Positions 43,340 through 55,182 of a stretch of 64,000 bases of DNA are shown here, one piece after another (within the stretch, counting starts at the first letter, position 1; every line of letters starts with the position of its first letter). Under the pieces are notes generated by a model. The model saw only the letters and a program-made list of their open reading frames with translations, ran no database searches and was not told the origin of the DNA. The position numbers and the translations under genes were made by a program. Source of the DNA: Nemopilema nomurai (lineage: Eukaryota; Cnidaria; Scyphozoa; Rhizostomeae; Rhizostomatidae); contig ML133401.1 in assembly GCA_003864495.1 (NCBI GenBank), forward strand, positions 3,029,189-3,093,188, in the 5' to 3' direction.

Positions 43340-44480
43340 GATGTTGGGACTAGCACACACTCAGTGCCACCCAAATAGATATATTTATATATAAAGTAGA
43401 TATTAAGATAGAGAGCTCCACACTTTCTCACCCTGTTCCAACAATCTAATCGCCAGTTACAGAAATTGAAAGAGGCGTCGATCCATTCTTGCTCGGGCCT
43501 AATTCTGCGCAGTACTTTCTTGTGACAGGCAAGTCCCCAGCTACATCAAGGGGGTTACTGACAGGCTTTGTTTCTTTGAAGCTCTTTTGATTATAGCTTG
43601 AACCCGTTATTGCAACTTAGGAGCACACATTTCCATGAGAGTGGTTTAATAACTGCAACACTCATCAATGTATGCACAAGGCGCATATTCATGTCCTTTT
43701 TGAGAATCGCACAAATTTTTGTATTGAAACCAGGGGGGACAAGATCACGAGGAAGAGGACAGGCAAACTCTTATCACCGTAAATCCTTGAATTAGCCCCC
43801 TGGGGGCTTATTTATTTTTGATATTTTTGGATGGGGGATGATATTTTTGAATTGCGAAAACTTTATAGTTTCCGTGCCTTCCCGTGACACAGAAACCAGG
43901 GGCAAACTGTTTATGCAATTGTTCCCCTTCCAACGCCAATAGTGTGAGACCCAAGAGTGTACCTTTCAAATCTGAAATGGATTCAGGAACCATCTAAAAA
44001 TGGGGGCAGATAAAAAAGCGGCATAATACTACGCTAATTTTCGGATTTAGAGGGGGCACTTTTTGATCTCCCAGGGGAGTTATATGGTTTGAAAAATATG
44101 GAGGCTGAGTAGCCAAAACTGGCTTCGGGTCCGGGACCACTTTTCGGGGGTGGCCCCCCTTTAGAAGTTTGTTGCTTCAGAAATTCCAGCGCTTACTCAC
44201 AGTGCTCACAGGTCCTGTTAAAGTTCCTGAATTTTTCTTCAAAATTTGTTTTTAGAAAGGTGGAGAGCTGTGTCAATGGATGTCCTAGCACTGTCTTGAA
44301 GAGTAAGTGCTTAATAGACCTAAAGGCTACGTTTTAGCATGCCAGTGGACTGACAGTAAATAATTCTATACAGTGGTTCAGACGAGTTGGCTCAATTTCG
44401 ACCAGGGTCGGATCCAGAGGCTTGAAGCAAAAATTCATACCAAACAAGCCAACTAATCATTGAATGGGAAGGATAAAAGA
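43340..44480. other. intergenic stretch with a MITE piece
   Basis: No supported gene. The part at about 43,778-43,850 (accgtaaatccttgaattag, ccccctgggggcttattt) belongs to the MITE family seen at 6,474, here rearranged. Confidence 0.4.
43778..43850. repeat. second copy of the accgtaaatcc MITE, partial
   Basis: Shares the terminal accgtaaatcc, 'gaattagccccc' and the internal 'tttttgatatttttggatgg' (inverse of the 6.5-kb core). The far end is missing. Confidence 0.5.
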
Positions 44481-44485
44481 GACAA

Positions 44486-44686
44486 TTAAAGATTTATACA
44501 CAATGCTGTAGTTATCACAGCTGACACAGGTTCGTGTACAAGTTGTTTTTCTTCGTTGCCGTATCCGTATTTTTCAAAGTCTCCGTATTTCATAAGAGCG
44601 TTTAGCCCTATCTTTGGAAAAGTTCGGAGGCTATAGCCCACTCCTAGCCCAATGGCCGCGAAGACCATGAGTTGAGTATCCAACTA
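44486..44686 (-). CDS. possible terminal exon, membrane-like, unrecognised
   Basis: Preceded by an acceptor-like 'ttgttgacatatttag', a minus frame of 65 codons encodes a hydrophobic start (MVFAAIGLGVGYSL) and ends with a stop. No donor in the frame just upstream (44,740-45,012) clearly joins to it. Low support. Confidence 0.22.
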
Positions 44687-44739
44687 AATATGTCAACAAA
44701 AGTAAAACGATGGGATTGTTGGTTGGGATTGTTAATCAA

Positions 44740-45012
44740 TTAAAATTTTCTACAGTAAAATTGGAATCCCCGTTCCTCTATACCATTGAACCATTTACGA
44801 GTTCTTCCGTTTGAGTCAACATAATCGTGCACACCGTGACATCCCCACTTTGTCACTTTGATCTCGAATGCACCACACAAAAGCTCATACTGTGAGGGGT
44901 TATCACCTTCAATGAAGGGCCTTTTCCTGTTTAGAAACATGCCCTGTGGCTTCTTCGACTGTCTTGCCGTATTATTTGGGCCTAGTCGAAAGTGAGCACG
45001 TTTATCCGACAC
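44740..45012 (-). CDS. unrecognised open frame antisense to the Ig gene's first exon
   Basis: A minus frame without stop from about 45,060 down to 44,740 encodes a balanced sequence (LLCGAFEIKVTKWGCHGVHD, RKWFNGIEERGFQFYC) with three Cys. It has no ATG near 45,012; an internal Met is possible (MFLNRKRPFIEGDN). It overlaps the signal-peptide exon on the other strand. It looks more protein-like than chance frames here but I do not recognise it. Confidence 0.28.
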   Translation of the reverse strand: MSDKRAHFRLGPNNTARQSKKPQGMFLNRKRPFIEGDNPSQYELLCGAFEIKVTKWGCHGVHDYVDSNGRTRKWFNGIEERGFQFYCRKF

Positions 45013-45013
45013 A

Positions 45014-47395
45014 ATGTTGCTGTTTATACTGCTGATTACGACACTTGTCCCAGGCTTGCTGGCAAAAGCACCGTTTCAATTTGCACCAGGTAGGCATGGA
45101 TCCTGTTTTGTAGAGCCAGTTGCTCTCTCAACCTTCGAAAACTTCTTCATGACCTTAGGATGAGCATAGCGGCTTCAGGGTATCTTCCTCGGTTTGAAAT
45201 GCGCATTTGAGCCAAGCAATAGTTGACTGGTCTTGCAATTGCAATGCCAAATGGTTCTGTTTCGTGCCTAGCATTTGCATGAGAAGGTATATCTAAGCGT
45301 TTAGGGCAACGGTGATGTTTTTAGAGTTCCGACGCATGCAAGCAAATCTGTTATTTTGGTTTGATAACTAAACGGTTGTTTACACTCGTTGTCTGTGTAC
45401 GTATTTCACCCTTCGGGCTTTGGCGATAAAAGATTGGCAGTTGCACGTATGCCCTTTTTTATGAGAAAAATGTTTAGAGGTAACGGGGTAAAAGAATATA
45501 ATACATAAACAAATCGGATTGGCTTAACCAATAGCCCTCCCCCCTCTAAACTCTGATAGTTTGATAGGATGGAAATACGCTTTTTGTTTGATTTTGGCTC
45601 ATTATATTAGAATGACACCCCACTGCCAGGGGCCTGCCTAACGGGAGGGTATGTGGTACACCCTCTCCACTTTTGGAAAGTTGGTCGGTAATTTTACATG
45701 GTCAGAAAATTGGTAATGTTGTTAGATGCGTATCATGATTTTATATAGTATTTTGGTGTTATTGGTGTGTCAAAATTTTTTCAACCTAAGCCAAAGAGCC
45801 ACTGAGCTTCAAAAAGGATGACCCTGCGCCCAAGGAACCGAGGATTTCACAAGTAGGATTAGAATATTTAACAGTGATTGAACAGTTAAAATTCACAATA
45901 TGTAACTGTAAAATAAGATATACACTGACTAAAAAGAATTGCATTTCAGTCGGTAAATTCACCCGTTTACACTCCCTTCCTCCACTCCAAATGTTCAAGG
46001 TACTCCCCTGCCCACTCCTTTATTATTGCACTTCACCCCTTCATTAGAAAACGGTTTGCCATTTCACAGAATCAGGAAAACATTACGGTCGCATGGTCAC
46101 TGGTGGAAGGTCCTCAAAAAACAATAGAAGCCACTACGACACACCTGAGCCACGCCCACCTATGTCTTCCGTTGCTTCCAGTCCAACCCATTCTATACAA
46201 TAGTATGTATTCATTCACTTGTCACACACATGGGTTGTAATCCTCTCTGGAATATGGCTGACACTGCAGTGTTGCTATTGCTGTAGAAATGGGGGTAAAT
46301 GGCTGACTATAAAAACGAAAATTGTGGACCTGAAAATTTCGAAAACTGAAGTCGATGAACACGGAAGGCGCTGAAAGCTGAAAAAATAGCGCTTTCAGTT
46401 CCTTTTTAAAGAGAGTTTTAATGTTGGAAATTACAGGAAGAAAAGCAATATCCTTTGTCAACGGTACGCGCAGAAGGGGAGTGGTACTAGCGAACTCATG
46501 ACGTATACCCAGGGACGAGAACCGACTTGATGCGAGTTTTAATGTGTCTCACTGTGGCTAAATCGCAAAATCGAGATACCAAGTAAGACATAAAAGTTAA
46601 TTAACTTCAAAGTGGAGATATTTCATGCACTGAGTTGTGTTTATCGTATCAGCTTTGCCATGAAGTGAATTGTTTCCTCCGCAGAGGAGCACCACGAAGA
46701 TGTCGTTGCTGAGTACGGGAAAGAGATAACCTTGGACTGTATGACATTTGACACGGAGCACCACTACGTGGAGTGGTATCGCAATGACTCCAGCTACCCA
46801 GTCGCACAGAGGCTTGAAGATCGACGGCTGCTTGTCTCCTCAAATTACACGGGCAGGGTTGATCTAAAGAAGAAGCACCTTCATATTAAGCACGTCAAAT
46901 TCGAAGACCAGGCTGTGTACGTTTGCAGAACTGCTCTGCAAAGGGACGAGAATATCTCGATTCAACACGGCACATTCTGGAAGCTAATCGTTAAACACGA
47001 AGGTAAGCAAACCAGGGCAGCCATAGGAACACCGGCCATACCGCCACCAGGGTTGCCTGAGAAACGTATCTTGCAAGGCTAAACCACCGAAAGACTGATT
47101 AACGATTTTCGTTACTTCAGTTTTCCATTGGATGTGCTTGTGTGAATCGCATTAAAACAGCAATATTTTGGTATTTCCCATATATACATTTCCAAGCAAA
47201 GTTTGCTCTAGAACGAAGGGGAGTAGATAAAGTGGGGCACACGACCACTCTCATCTTTTCATATTGAAGGGGCACATTTGGGTTTCGCGGGGACAATTTA
47301 GTATGGTTTGGGGTAAAACATCTTGCTATTTTTTGACAAGAGGACACTGATTTTCTCCTGTTGATATAAGTTCTCATTTTATTTCAGAGCTTTGA
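45014..47395 (+). CDS. secreted protein with one V-like immunoglobulin domain
   Basis: Exon 1 (45014-45089) encodes a signal peptide, MLLFILLITTLVPGLLAKA. Exon 2 (46685-47002) joins in frame (G|AG) and encodes an Ig domain: ITLDCMTF with the first Cys, VEWYRNDS with the core Trp, LHIKHVKFEDQAVYVC with the D-x-A-x-Y-x-C motif. Donor GTAAGC follows. If the next acceptor at 47387 is used, the codon is completed and a stop follows at 47393-47395, giving a secreted protein of about 133 residues. If an AG two bases later is used the frame stays open for 15 codons to a GTAAGG donor, so more exons are possible. Ig proteins of this kind serve in recognition or adhesion; the ligand cannot be told. Confidence 0.68.
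46070..46202 (+). CDS. possible alternative exon of the Ig gene
   Basis: After acceptor TTTCACAG an open frame in phase with exon 1 (G|AA) runs 43 codons with polar, protein-like content (SGKHYGRMVTGG, YDTPEPRPPMSS) to a TAG that overlaps a GTATGT donor. Including it before the Ig exon would shift the frame into a stop, so it could only act as an alternative end. Confidence 0.25.
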
Positions 47396-50049
47396 AAGGA
47401 TCTTCCGAAATTGGAAACACGATAATTACAAGGTAAGGCTAAAGGATTTCCCATCACTGATTAGTGAAAGGTTTCAAAAAATAATTTCATTATCTTCTTG
47501 TTTATGTTGCTTCAGATTATAAATCGCGATATTATTGCGATAAGTTTTTTGTATTTTTCGCTGAATTACCAGTTTCTCCTAAACCTGCTTGCATTCCTAA
47601 AAGATCGACTATTAGCACCGATAAATTTGAATAATAAAGTAATTAATCTGAAATCTAATTTTCATGAAACAAATTCGATTACTATTCCTCACCATAAAAT
47701 GGGGTTAGTGTTTTAAATTCTCTTGAATCAGTCATCACTGGTCATCCTTGGCTGGCCTAAATAGAGTTCCAAAGTGACGATGTAACAAAAATCTATTTGG
47801 ATCCCATAACCTGATAGAGCACCATGAAATGCCCCTAAAAAAGCAAAATTAGTTCTGGCTCTTTTTCCATCAGACCTCTGTTTTTTGTCTCTGTTTATAA
47901 CTCTACAAACAGAGCCTAAGTAACAGCGATTCGTTAGCACACTTCATTGGCCATATGTCAACCGACTTAGGACAGATTTGGCCATTTTTATATTGAAGTA
48001 TTTAATGGTAATCTTTTTTGGTATGTGGGTAAACTTCAACAATTCTAAAAGTAGGTTTTTGGTGACGTCACACTTTAGAACTCTATTGTTGTACAGTAGG
48101 AGTATGTGTTTGGATCCTCCAAAAGTCTTCTGTCTTCCAGAGCTTGCTCCTCCCTAGTTGCCAGTGCTAATGAGAACTTTCAGATATAGTTAATATTAAT
48201 ACTTCCTGTAAATTGTACCAGAGAGTGAAATCTTTGCCTATTTTTATTTCCAGGGCAATTTTATGGGTTCAGTTCGGGATGAGCAACAGTTTCCTGTTCT
48301 ACTAATAATTCACTTGTGTTTGTTCTTAGTATTTTCGTCCTAACAAATGTGGACTTTCTATTGACATATGTGGAATAATGAGAAAAACCTTTGCTTTGTT
48401 CGTTTAGTTTTGCCAGGAGAAGCTATACATTGACTGCAATTATCGTGTTTATCTTGTTTTGACCACCTTCTTGTTCACAACTTATCAATGATAGTTGTTT
48501 CTGCTCGTGAATGTAAAAGGCCTGCATCAATTTTGAATCTCAACGTCATTAATCCAGTCAAGGCTGCATGGCTATAGCTAGGCCGCACCGAAATGCCTCA
48601 AGATCACTACACGTGAGGTAGGTACAGAGGGAGACACTGATTCGTGAACTATATACATAACCCCTATCGTAAGACATGTGTAACGTAGCAAGAAGCCTAT
48701 GTACATGTGATACGAATGGAGCGAATACAGCGAATACAAAAGAATGAATTGAACACTGCTAATGAGTCATTAACAGTGGTCTAGGGTCCAAGCTCCGTTA
48801 GGGCCCAGGCTCCAGTACTTGACATTTCACTTTATTTGAAACCTCTTGTTCGTACATTACACATTTTCGTATCGCCTGGCCTAAGCAACTTTCCCCTACA
48901 AGCACACAGTCTTGGAAAACAAACTGCATGCTAATTGTCTGAAAAATTCAGTTTGTCGTGTAGTATGAAATGTGAATACAAGATTCTGCAGATACGAAGT
49001 TCAACAGTTTGAGACTTCGCAGAGTTATTAATTTTTTGTCTGAACGTAATTCTATTCTCGGCGGTTGTGGAGCGTGGAAGCAACAAATAAAGAAATCCAT
49101 AAATAAAGGAGAAAAACTTTCTCATTTGGAGTTCTCCCCTCAAAAAGTAAGTGATCATGTGCAATTCCAAAAGGCCAATGTATTATATGCTGAAAATGGT
49201 CATCTTTTGGTCTTAAGGAAATTTGAGTGGACTCAGCATAACATAGCAATGCACACTTTCTCGCAATCCTTTTATGATTTCCCATCCGCAAATGGCTGTT
49301 TATTTCGTCAGCTTTTAGTTATTTTCTGACGCTTGCATATTCTGACGTAGTTTAGTGTGCAAAAATTATGATTCCGTTGTTACGTTCTTTCGTTAGTTTT
49401 CAAGCATTTATTTTTAAATATATTGTCTTAGCTACTAGACAAGCTAAGAATTTGTTATGACTGACTTTCGATTCATGCACAATTTTCGACCAACTTTTGC
49501 TAGGAATTTTTTATATTTCTTTTTCTTGAAAGCAGGAGAAACTTGGAATGAAATTGGACAACGAAACGAAGAAACTTTTTAGAATCTTAATACAGACTCA
49601 TAATCTGCAGAATATCACCGGCTATTGCTAAGTGTATTAATTAATTAAAATAATCGCATTAGCATCTGTGCAAGGGTCCTAACACGGTTTTTTATCATAT
49701 CCAAAACATTGGGTTTCCTTTCAAGAGCCTTCTGTTACTGTCTCAACAATTTCGCAACCCGAAATATTGGACACAGCCAGATGTTTTCTGCTGTAGTATT
49801 TTGACGATGTAGACCACAATTTAATTTAATATAATTTCTTGTCATGACGTGTGTCTTGACATCGACAAGAAATGGCCGCATGTTGCCAATGCTTTTGGAC
49901 AGCGGTAAAACATTGTATGCGCAGGCGCAAAGGGCGATTGATTTCGCAAGGCATGTCGCGGGAAGAGAACATCACATTGAGAAGGATTTGAAGGAAAATC
50001 GGTTGGAGTCGTTTTCTTCAACGCTGTCGTGTAATTAAGAAAGGCCAAA
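47396..50049. other. intergenic stretch between Ig gene and importin alpha
   Basis: No supported exon. A copy of the dispersed repeat lies at 49,262-49,370; the remainder is AT-rich. Confidence 0.4.
49262..49370. repeat. dispersed foldback-type repeat, fragment
   Basis: 'atccgcaaatggctgttta' followed by tcgtcagctttta, gttattttctgacg and cttgcatattctgac follows the order of the right arm of the foldback at 32.8 kb. Confidence 0.5.
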
Positions 50050-53000
50050 ATGAGTGGAAGAGCACAGGACGTTCGCAAGAAATTCTACAAGAATAAAGAC
50101 AAAGATAGTGAGGTATTTCTATATGCTTGATTATATTTGTGGCAAAATATTGGACGCCAGTGTCCTGCCAAGAAAGCAACGCGGCCTAAAAAATCTTTCT
50201 TGTATGTCCCCAACTCCACTGAAATACGTTAAAAATTGTATTTAGCTGTTGAATTTTTATGTTTCAGTAAATGAATATTTGCGTACTTTACTATGAAAGT
50301 AAGTTGAAATTACTCACGATATCCCTCAGACTAGCAAGAATCCTGATCCTAGAGTGAATATGGGTTGAGTGATCTGGGGAAGTTCCCAAGTATTAGCGAT
50401 TTCTACTTTTGGATTTGGAACCGGAAATGCCACACAGAAGATAATTGTGTATTACAACAATAAGTTTTGGAACCAAATAAACGCCCGCTTTACGTGACTC
50501 GTTCTGCAATTGTGAGATTCAAGAAGAAATGTAATGACTTTGATTTTAAGAAGACTTTATATACCTAAATGCTACGGTACTTTCTGTTGGGCACAGTTCC
50601 CTTATTTATAGCAGCTATTTGTAGCTGATCAAAAGAACCTGTACAAATATTTATATAGGGGGGGTTACTTTATCTTGAGTCTTTAGGCATAGTGAACATC
50701 TAAATTGGGTAAAAGTGGCCAGTGACAACCAAGTCTTGATAAGTCAGTTTTAATGGTAAGCAAAAGGGTATTGGTTGTGATATCAATCTTATTCTTCAAT
50801 TTGTTAGGAATTAAACCCATTCTTATTATTTTCTGAGTTGATCCCTGAAAAGAATTCTTATTATAGAATCAACCCCAATTGGAAATATGGAAAACCAAAT
50901 CCATTTCAATGCTTGTGAATTTTTTTAATCATTTTGTATAAAGTATCATAGCACCAATTTAATCAATTGAAGATGGAGTTCATAGTTTGAATTACAAGTT
51001 TATTGATATCAATATCTATTGTATGAATATACTTTGAACACACATGACTACAATAAAATGGTCAGGATGTTGCCAAAGTTCTTCCATGTTTAAACATAGT
51101 TAATGAGCTTTGCATAGTCAATTAAGATCACTTTGCCAGGCTACCAGTTTGGTTTTTGATTTCTTTGAAACAAAGTAGTACTTCAATGCATCTGGGACTC
51201 TTGGTAGAATTTTGAAGGAGTGACTGATTTGCTTGGTTCACCCATGCCATGAATGGTTTGAAAAATATATTTTGCATTAAGCTGTGTCACACTGCACACG
51301 CATTTACTGGCTTCCAAGCGCAGTAAGTGGCAACGCATCTTTGCGAGCGCTTTCCTGTTCACATTGGCAGGCTTTTAAATGCGTGCATTTTATCAGCATT
51401 TGATTCAATTTTAACAACGTTTTTGAAAATGTACCGTCTAGGACTTGGAGAAAACTCTCATTTTTGAATATGCATCAGAGATTATGATATTGGGAAAACG
51501 CAGATTTGGTGTTCAACCCTTTGATAAAAAACGCGGGAGCTGCCAGGGGAATACCATTACTCACTACTGTGGGAAAAATCTTAGAGAGAAGTGAGCTTTT
51601 CAACAACGAGCTTGTCAGGGTAAAAATAAGTCTGGAAAACAATTTTAACAGTTCGTCAGGAATCGTCCCATGGCAAAAGAAGTCTAACTAATTTGGAAAA
51701 TTGATTTCCAGCATGCGAAATTCCACTTTACCTTGTCACTGCATTATATCCGCGACTTTTTCCCAACATTTTGATGTAAAATCACGATTACAACGCTTTT
51801 TCAATTTTGGTCATGAGGAGCTCGCAATCCAACACGCTTGTAACTAATCTGTCAGCTAACTTTTAGCATTTACAAGCGCGAGCATGGATTTCCGCTTGCT
51901 GAAAATTGGCCAGTGTGAACACAGCAAGGGGTTTGTATGGTGGAAACTTACACGCAAAAGAAGGCGCCAGTAAATGCTTGTGCAATGTGAACGCAGCCTA
52001 ATGCCAATCTTTTTACATTTCCTGCAAAGAAAGAGCAGTTACTTGAAAAGAAAGTCATGCTAAGTTCTGGAAAAGAATTGTGTTATTTCCCTAGATTTTG
52101 TGAGCTGTAAGCATGCTAACAAAGAAGCTAAAAAACACCATCGACACATTCAAACATAGACAACTAAGAAAATTTCTAGGAATTAACTGGCAAGAAATAT
52201 TACCATAAATGTGCTCTATGTCAGAATGAAATGTGAACCACAGAGTGAAATAAAACGAAAAATGAGACTAACATTGCTAGGACATCTCATGTGCTTGCGT
52301 TTGGAAACAGCAGCAAAAAAAGCCCTTCGAGAATATCTCAGGAAAATGTAACAACTCATTTTACAAAACCACAAGGAAGACCAAAGATGGCTTGGATGCA
52401 GACAGTAAGGCAAGATTTAGCCAGCATCAGAATTAAAGTGAATGTCCCTAAAGAAGCACAAACATTGAATAGATTATATGAAGTGACACATGATAGAAAG
52501 AACTGGCATTGTGAGATGTGTTGTGCATTATTAACAGTCTGTGACATCTTAGAAGTAATGAGCATGGCTTGGCAATTGCAGCTAAGATTAATTGCATCTT
52601 TCAAGTTGATACTGGTCTTTTGTACTTTAGACTTTTTGAATGTATGACTTCTAGAATGGAAGTTGAAACCGTGATTGTTCTACTTTTTGTTGGTCTTACA
52701 TGCCCCTGGCTAGATGGGTACTGGGTTTAAAATATTAGTAGGACTGTTGCTACTGAAAAGTTAAATAAGATTTCCTAGTAAAGATGGTTTACCAGAAGGT
52801 TAGCGATGACTTCTTCAGTTCTCTGCCAAAATATGTAGGATGTCTGGAATGCCTTATTAAAAATGAGAGACTATTGATGAATGTCTTCTCTCATTATCTC
52901 TTTTGTCCTTTTATCTTTTTTGCTTTTACTTTAGCCCCATTTCAAGTATATATATATATACATAATTTAAATTATTTTTTTTATTAAGTTTCAAACATGG

Positions 53001-55145
53001 CTGGTTCCTTATATGCATAGGGAATTTTATATGAAATCATTCCCCATTGATAGAATGGGGCTGTCTTTGAAAGTCAAGAACCAAAAAGAGATCATGAGTT
53101 ATTTGTACATGTTTATTATGAGCTGCCTGTTTTTGTTAAAGCAAATGCATACATGGGTTTGGCAAGGAAAAGCGTCTCATAAAATGAGCTCATAAACCAG
53201 GAAACCCTGAGTAGCAACTACTCCATTGTATACATCATAACTGTATAACTAATAGTATTCAAATCTAGAACCTTTATTGTACCTGAAAAGTGACAGTTGA
53301 ATGTTTGGTGTTTCTTTTTGAGGAGCTCTTGTGTTTTGTAACAAATAGAACTAGGGAGCAAAGAGACCTTTGTATGCAAAAATGGCCTGGAGCCTGGGAA
53401 AATTGTGATTTTGTATAGTTCAATAGGCATTGTAAATCAGAACATTTAGATCTTTATCAGGCCTGAAAGTTTTTCAATGAAAATGTATCAGTGGATATTA
53501 TTTTAGTCAGAAGATTTATCTCTGTCTTATAAGGAATTGAATGAAAAAGTAGATTTAAGCATTTTGACAGGAATGTGGTCCTGAGGATATCTGCTCAGTA
53601 TTAGATGTATAGATATATACATGATAAGTATTTTATATATAGATGTAGATGACACAGGCCTAAGTTATTTCTGTCCAGCCTTATTTCTGCCAATCTAATT
53701 ATTTAGTGCACAGTTCATTTCAAAATGTCCATGCTATCAGCAAAATTGAGTTTTTTCACACTTATAAATATGTATTTGTCTAAGTATGCAATTTTTATTT
53801 TCTTTCCTGTTCCAAGAGATTGCCATAATTCAGTGGCCACTGGATTCTTCAATATTTTGCAACAATCAACTAAGCCATTAAACTGTCATCGAAAGAACCC
53901 ATACTGTGTGAACGTGTTTGAAAGATCTCTTCCTCAACTTATTCAAGATCTGCACCTTTGCGTGTTTCAGTGAATATTCAGCCAATCAGCAAGTTATACC
54001 CAGTTTAGAAGCTGCAGTAGATCTATTTTTGCTATATTTCATTTTCATGCATTCTTTTCTTTAGTCCCTGAGGCAGAGAAGGAATGAAGTGTCAGTTGTT
54101 CTTAGAAAGGTTTGTTTATTATTTTAGTACAGTGAGCTCTTATATTACAAAAAATTAATGCAAATTATTGCAAATGGCTTGAGTAAAATTGAGTGACTTT
54201 TGTAGGCAACAAACATGTTTTAGATTCCCAATTACATTGTTATTGGAATAACTTGCCAGGGAAAAAATTGTCTTTTGTCAATGTCATAGCATAGCTTTTG
54301 TCCTGTTAGCTTCTAATCAATGCCATCATTTGCAGGAGAAAAGAGATGAAGCCTTGCACAAGAAAAGGCTTGCAGCCTCACAGGGTGAAGACGACAAAGA
54401 TGAAAAGATGCAGGTTAATAAAAAAAATGTTCTTGTTGTTTGTGGAAAAGATTAAAGTAAAAATTTAAATTTTATATAAAATATTTGAATAATGAAGTTT
54501 GAATTATAATTCAATAGTTTCTTAGAAAATCTGTATCTGCTGCATGATTTGTACTTGTTATTTATGCAAGTCTGATTTCAAGACTTTTTTTATATGTAGG
54601 CTTATTTCCCAAATCTGTTTTTAAAGGCTACAAGACTAGATATTTGATAGTAAAAATCAGTGTACCTTGCTGAATATCTTTGAAAATGTCTACTTAGATT
54701 AAAGATTATCTCTGTCTAAAAGAGAAAATAAGTGTCATTTTACTGCATTAAGCATTTTTGGCATTATTGTTTGTTTATGCATCAAATTTGCCTAAAGGAC
54801 CATTCACAACAGTCTAAACATGAAGTAGCTTTGTAAAGATTCAAGGTGTGGCCTGACTTTTTTCTCACTGCTACTGCAACAAGGTATGATTATCAATTTA
54901 GTAATCAATTAATTTAGTGTCTGCTCTACAAAACTGTTTTAAAGTGTAATTTTCTTACCATCTGTTTTTCTTAGAACTACTCACTTGAAAGCATAGTAGC
55001 GGTAAGTTCTTGACAATTTCTTGCATTTTGGTGGCAAATATAGTGAAGTCACTCATAGAAGCAAACTTGGGCCACATTTTCAATGTAAATTTATTTCCAA
55101 TATGTGGGTTTGACCAACATTATTGACTTTGGACCCTTTGCAAAG

Positions 55146-55182
<37 letters not shown>

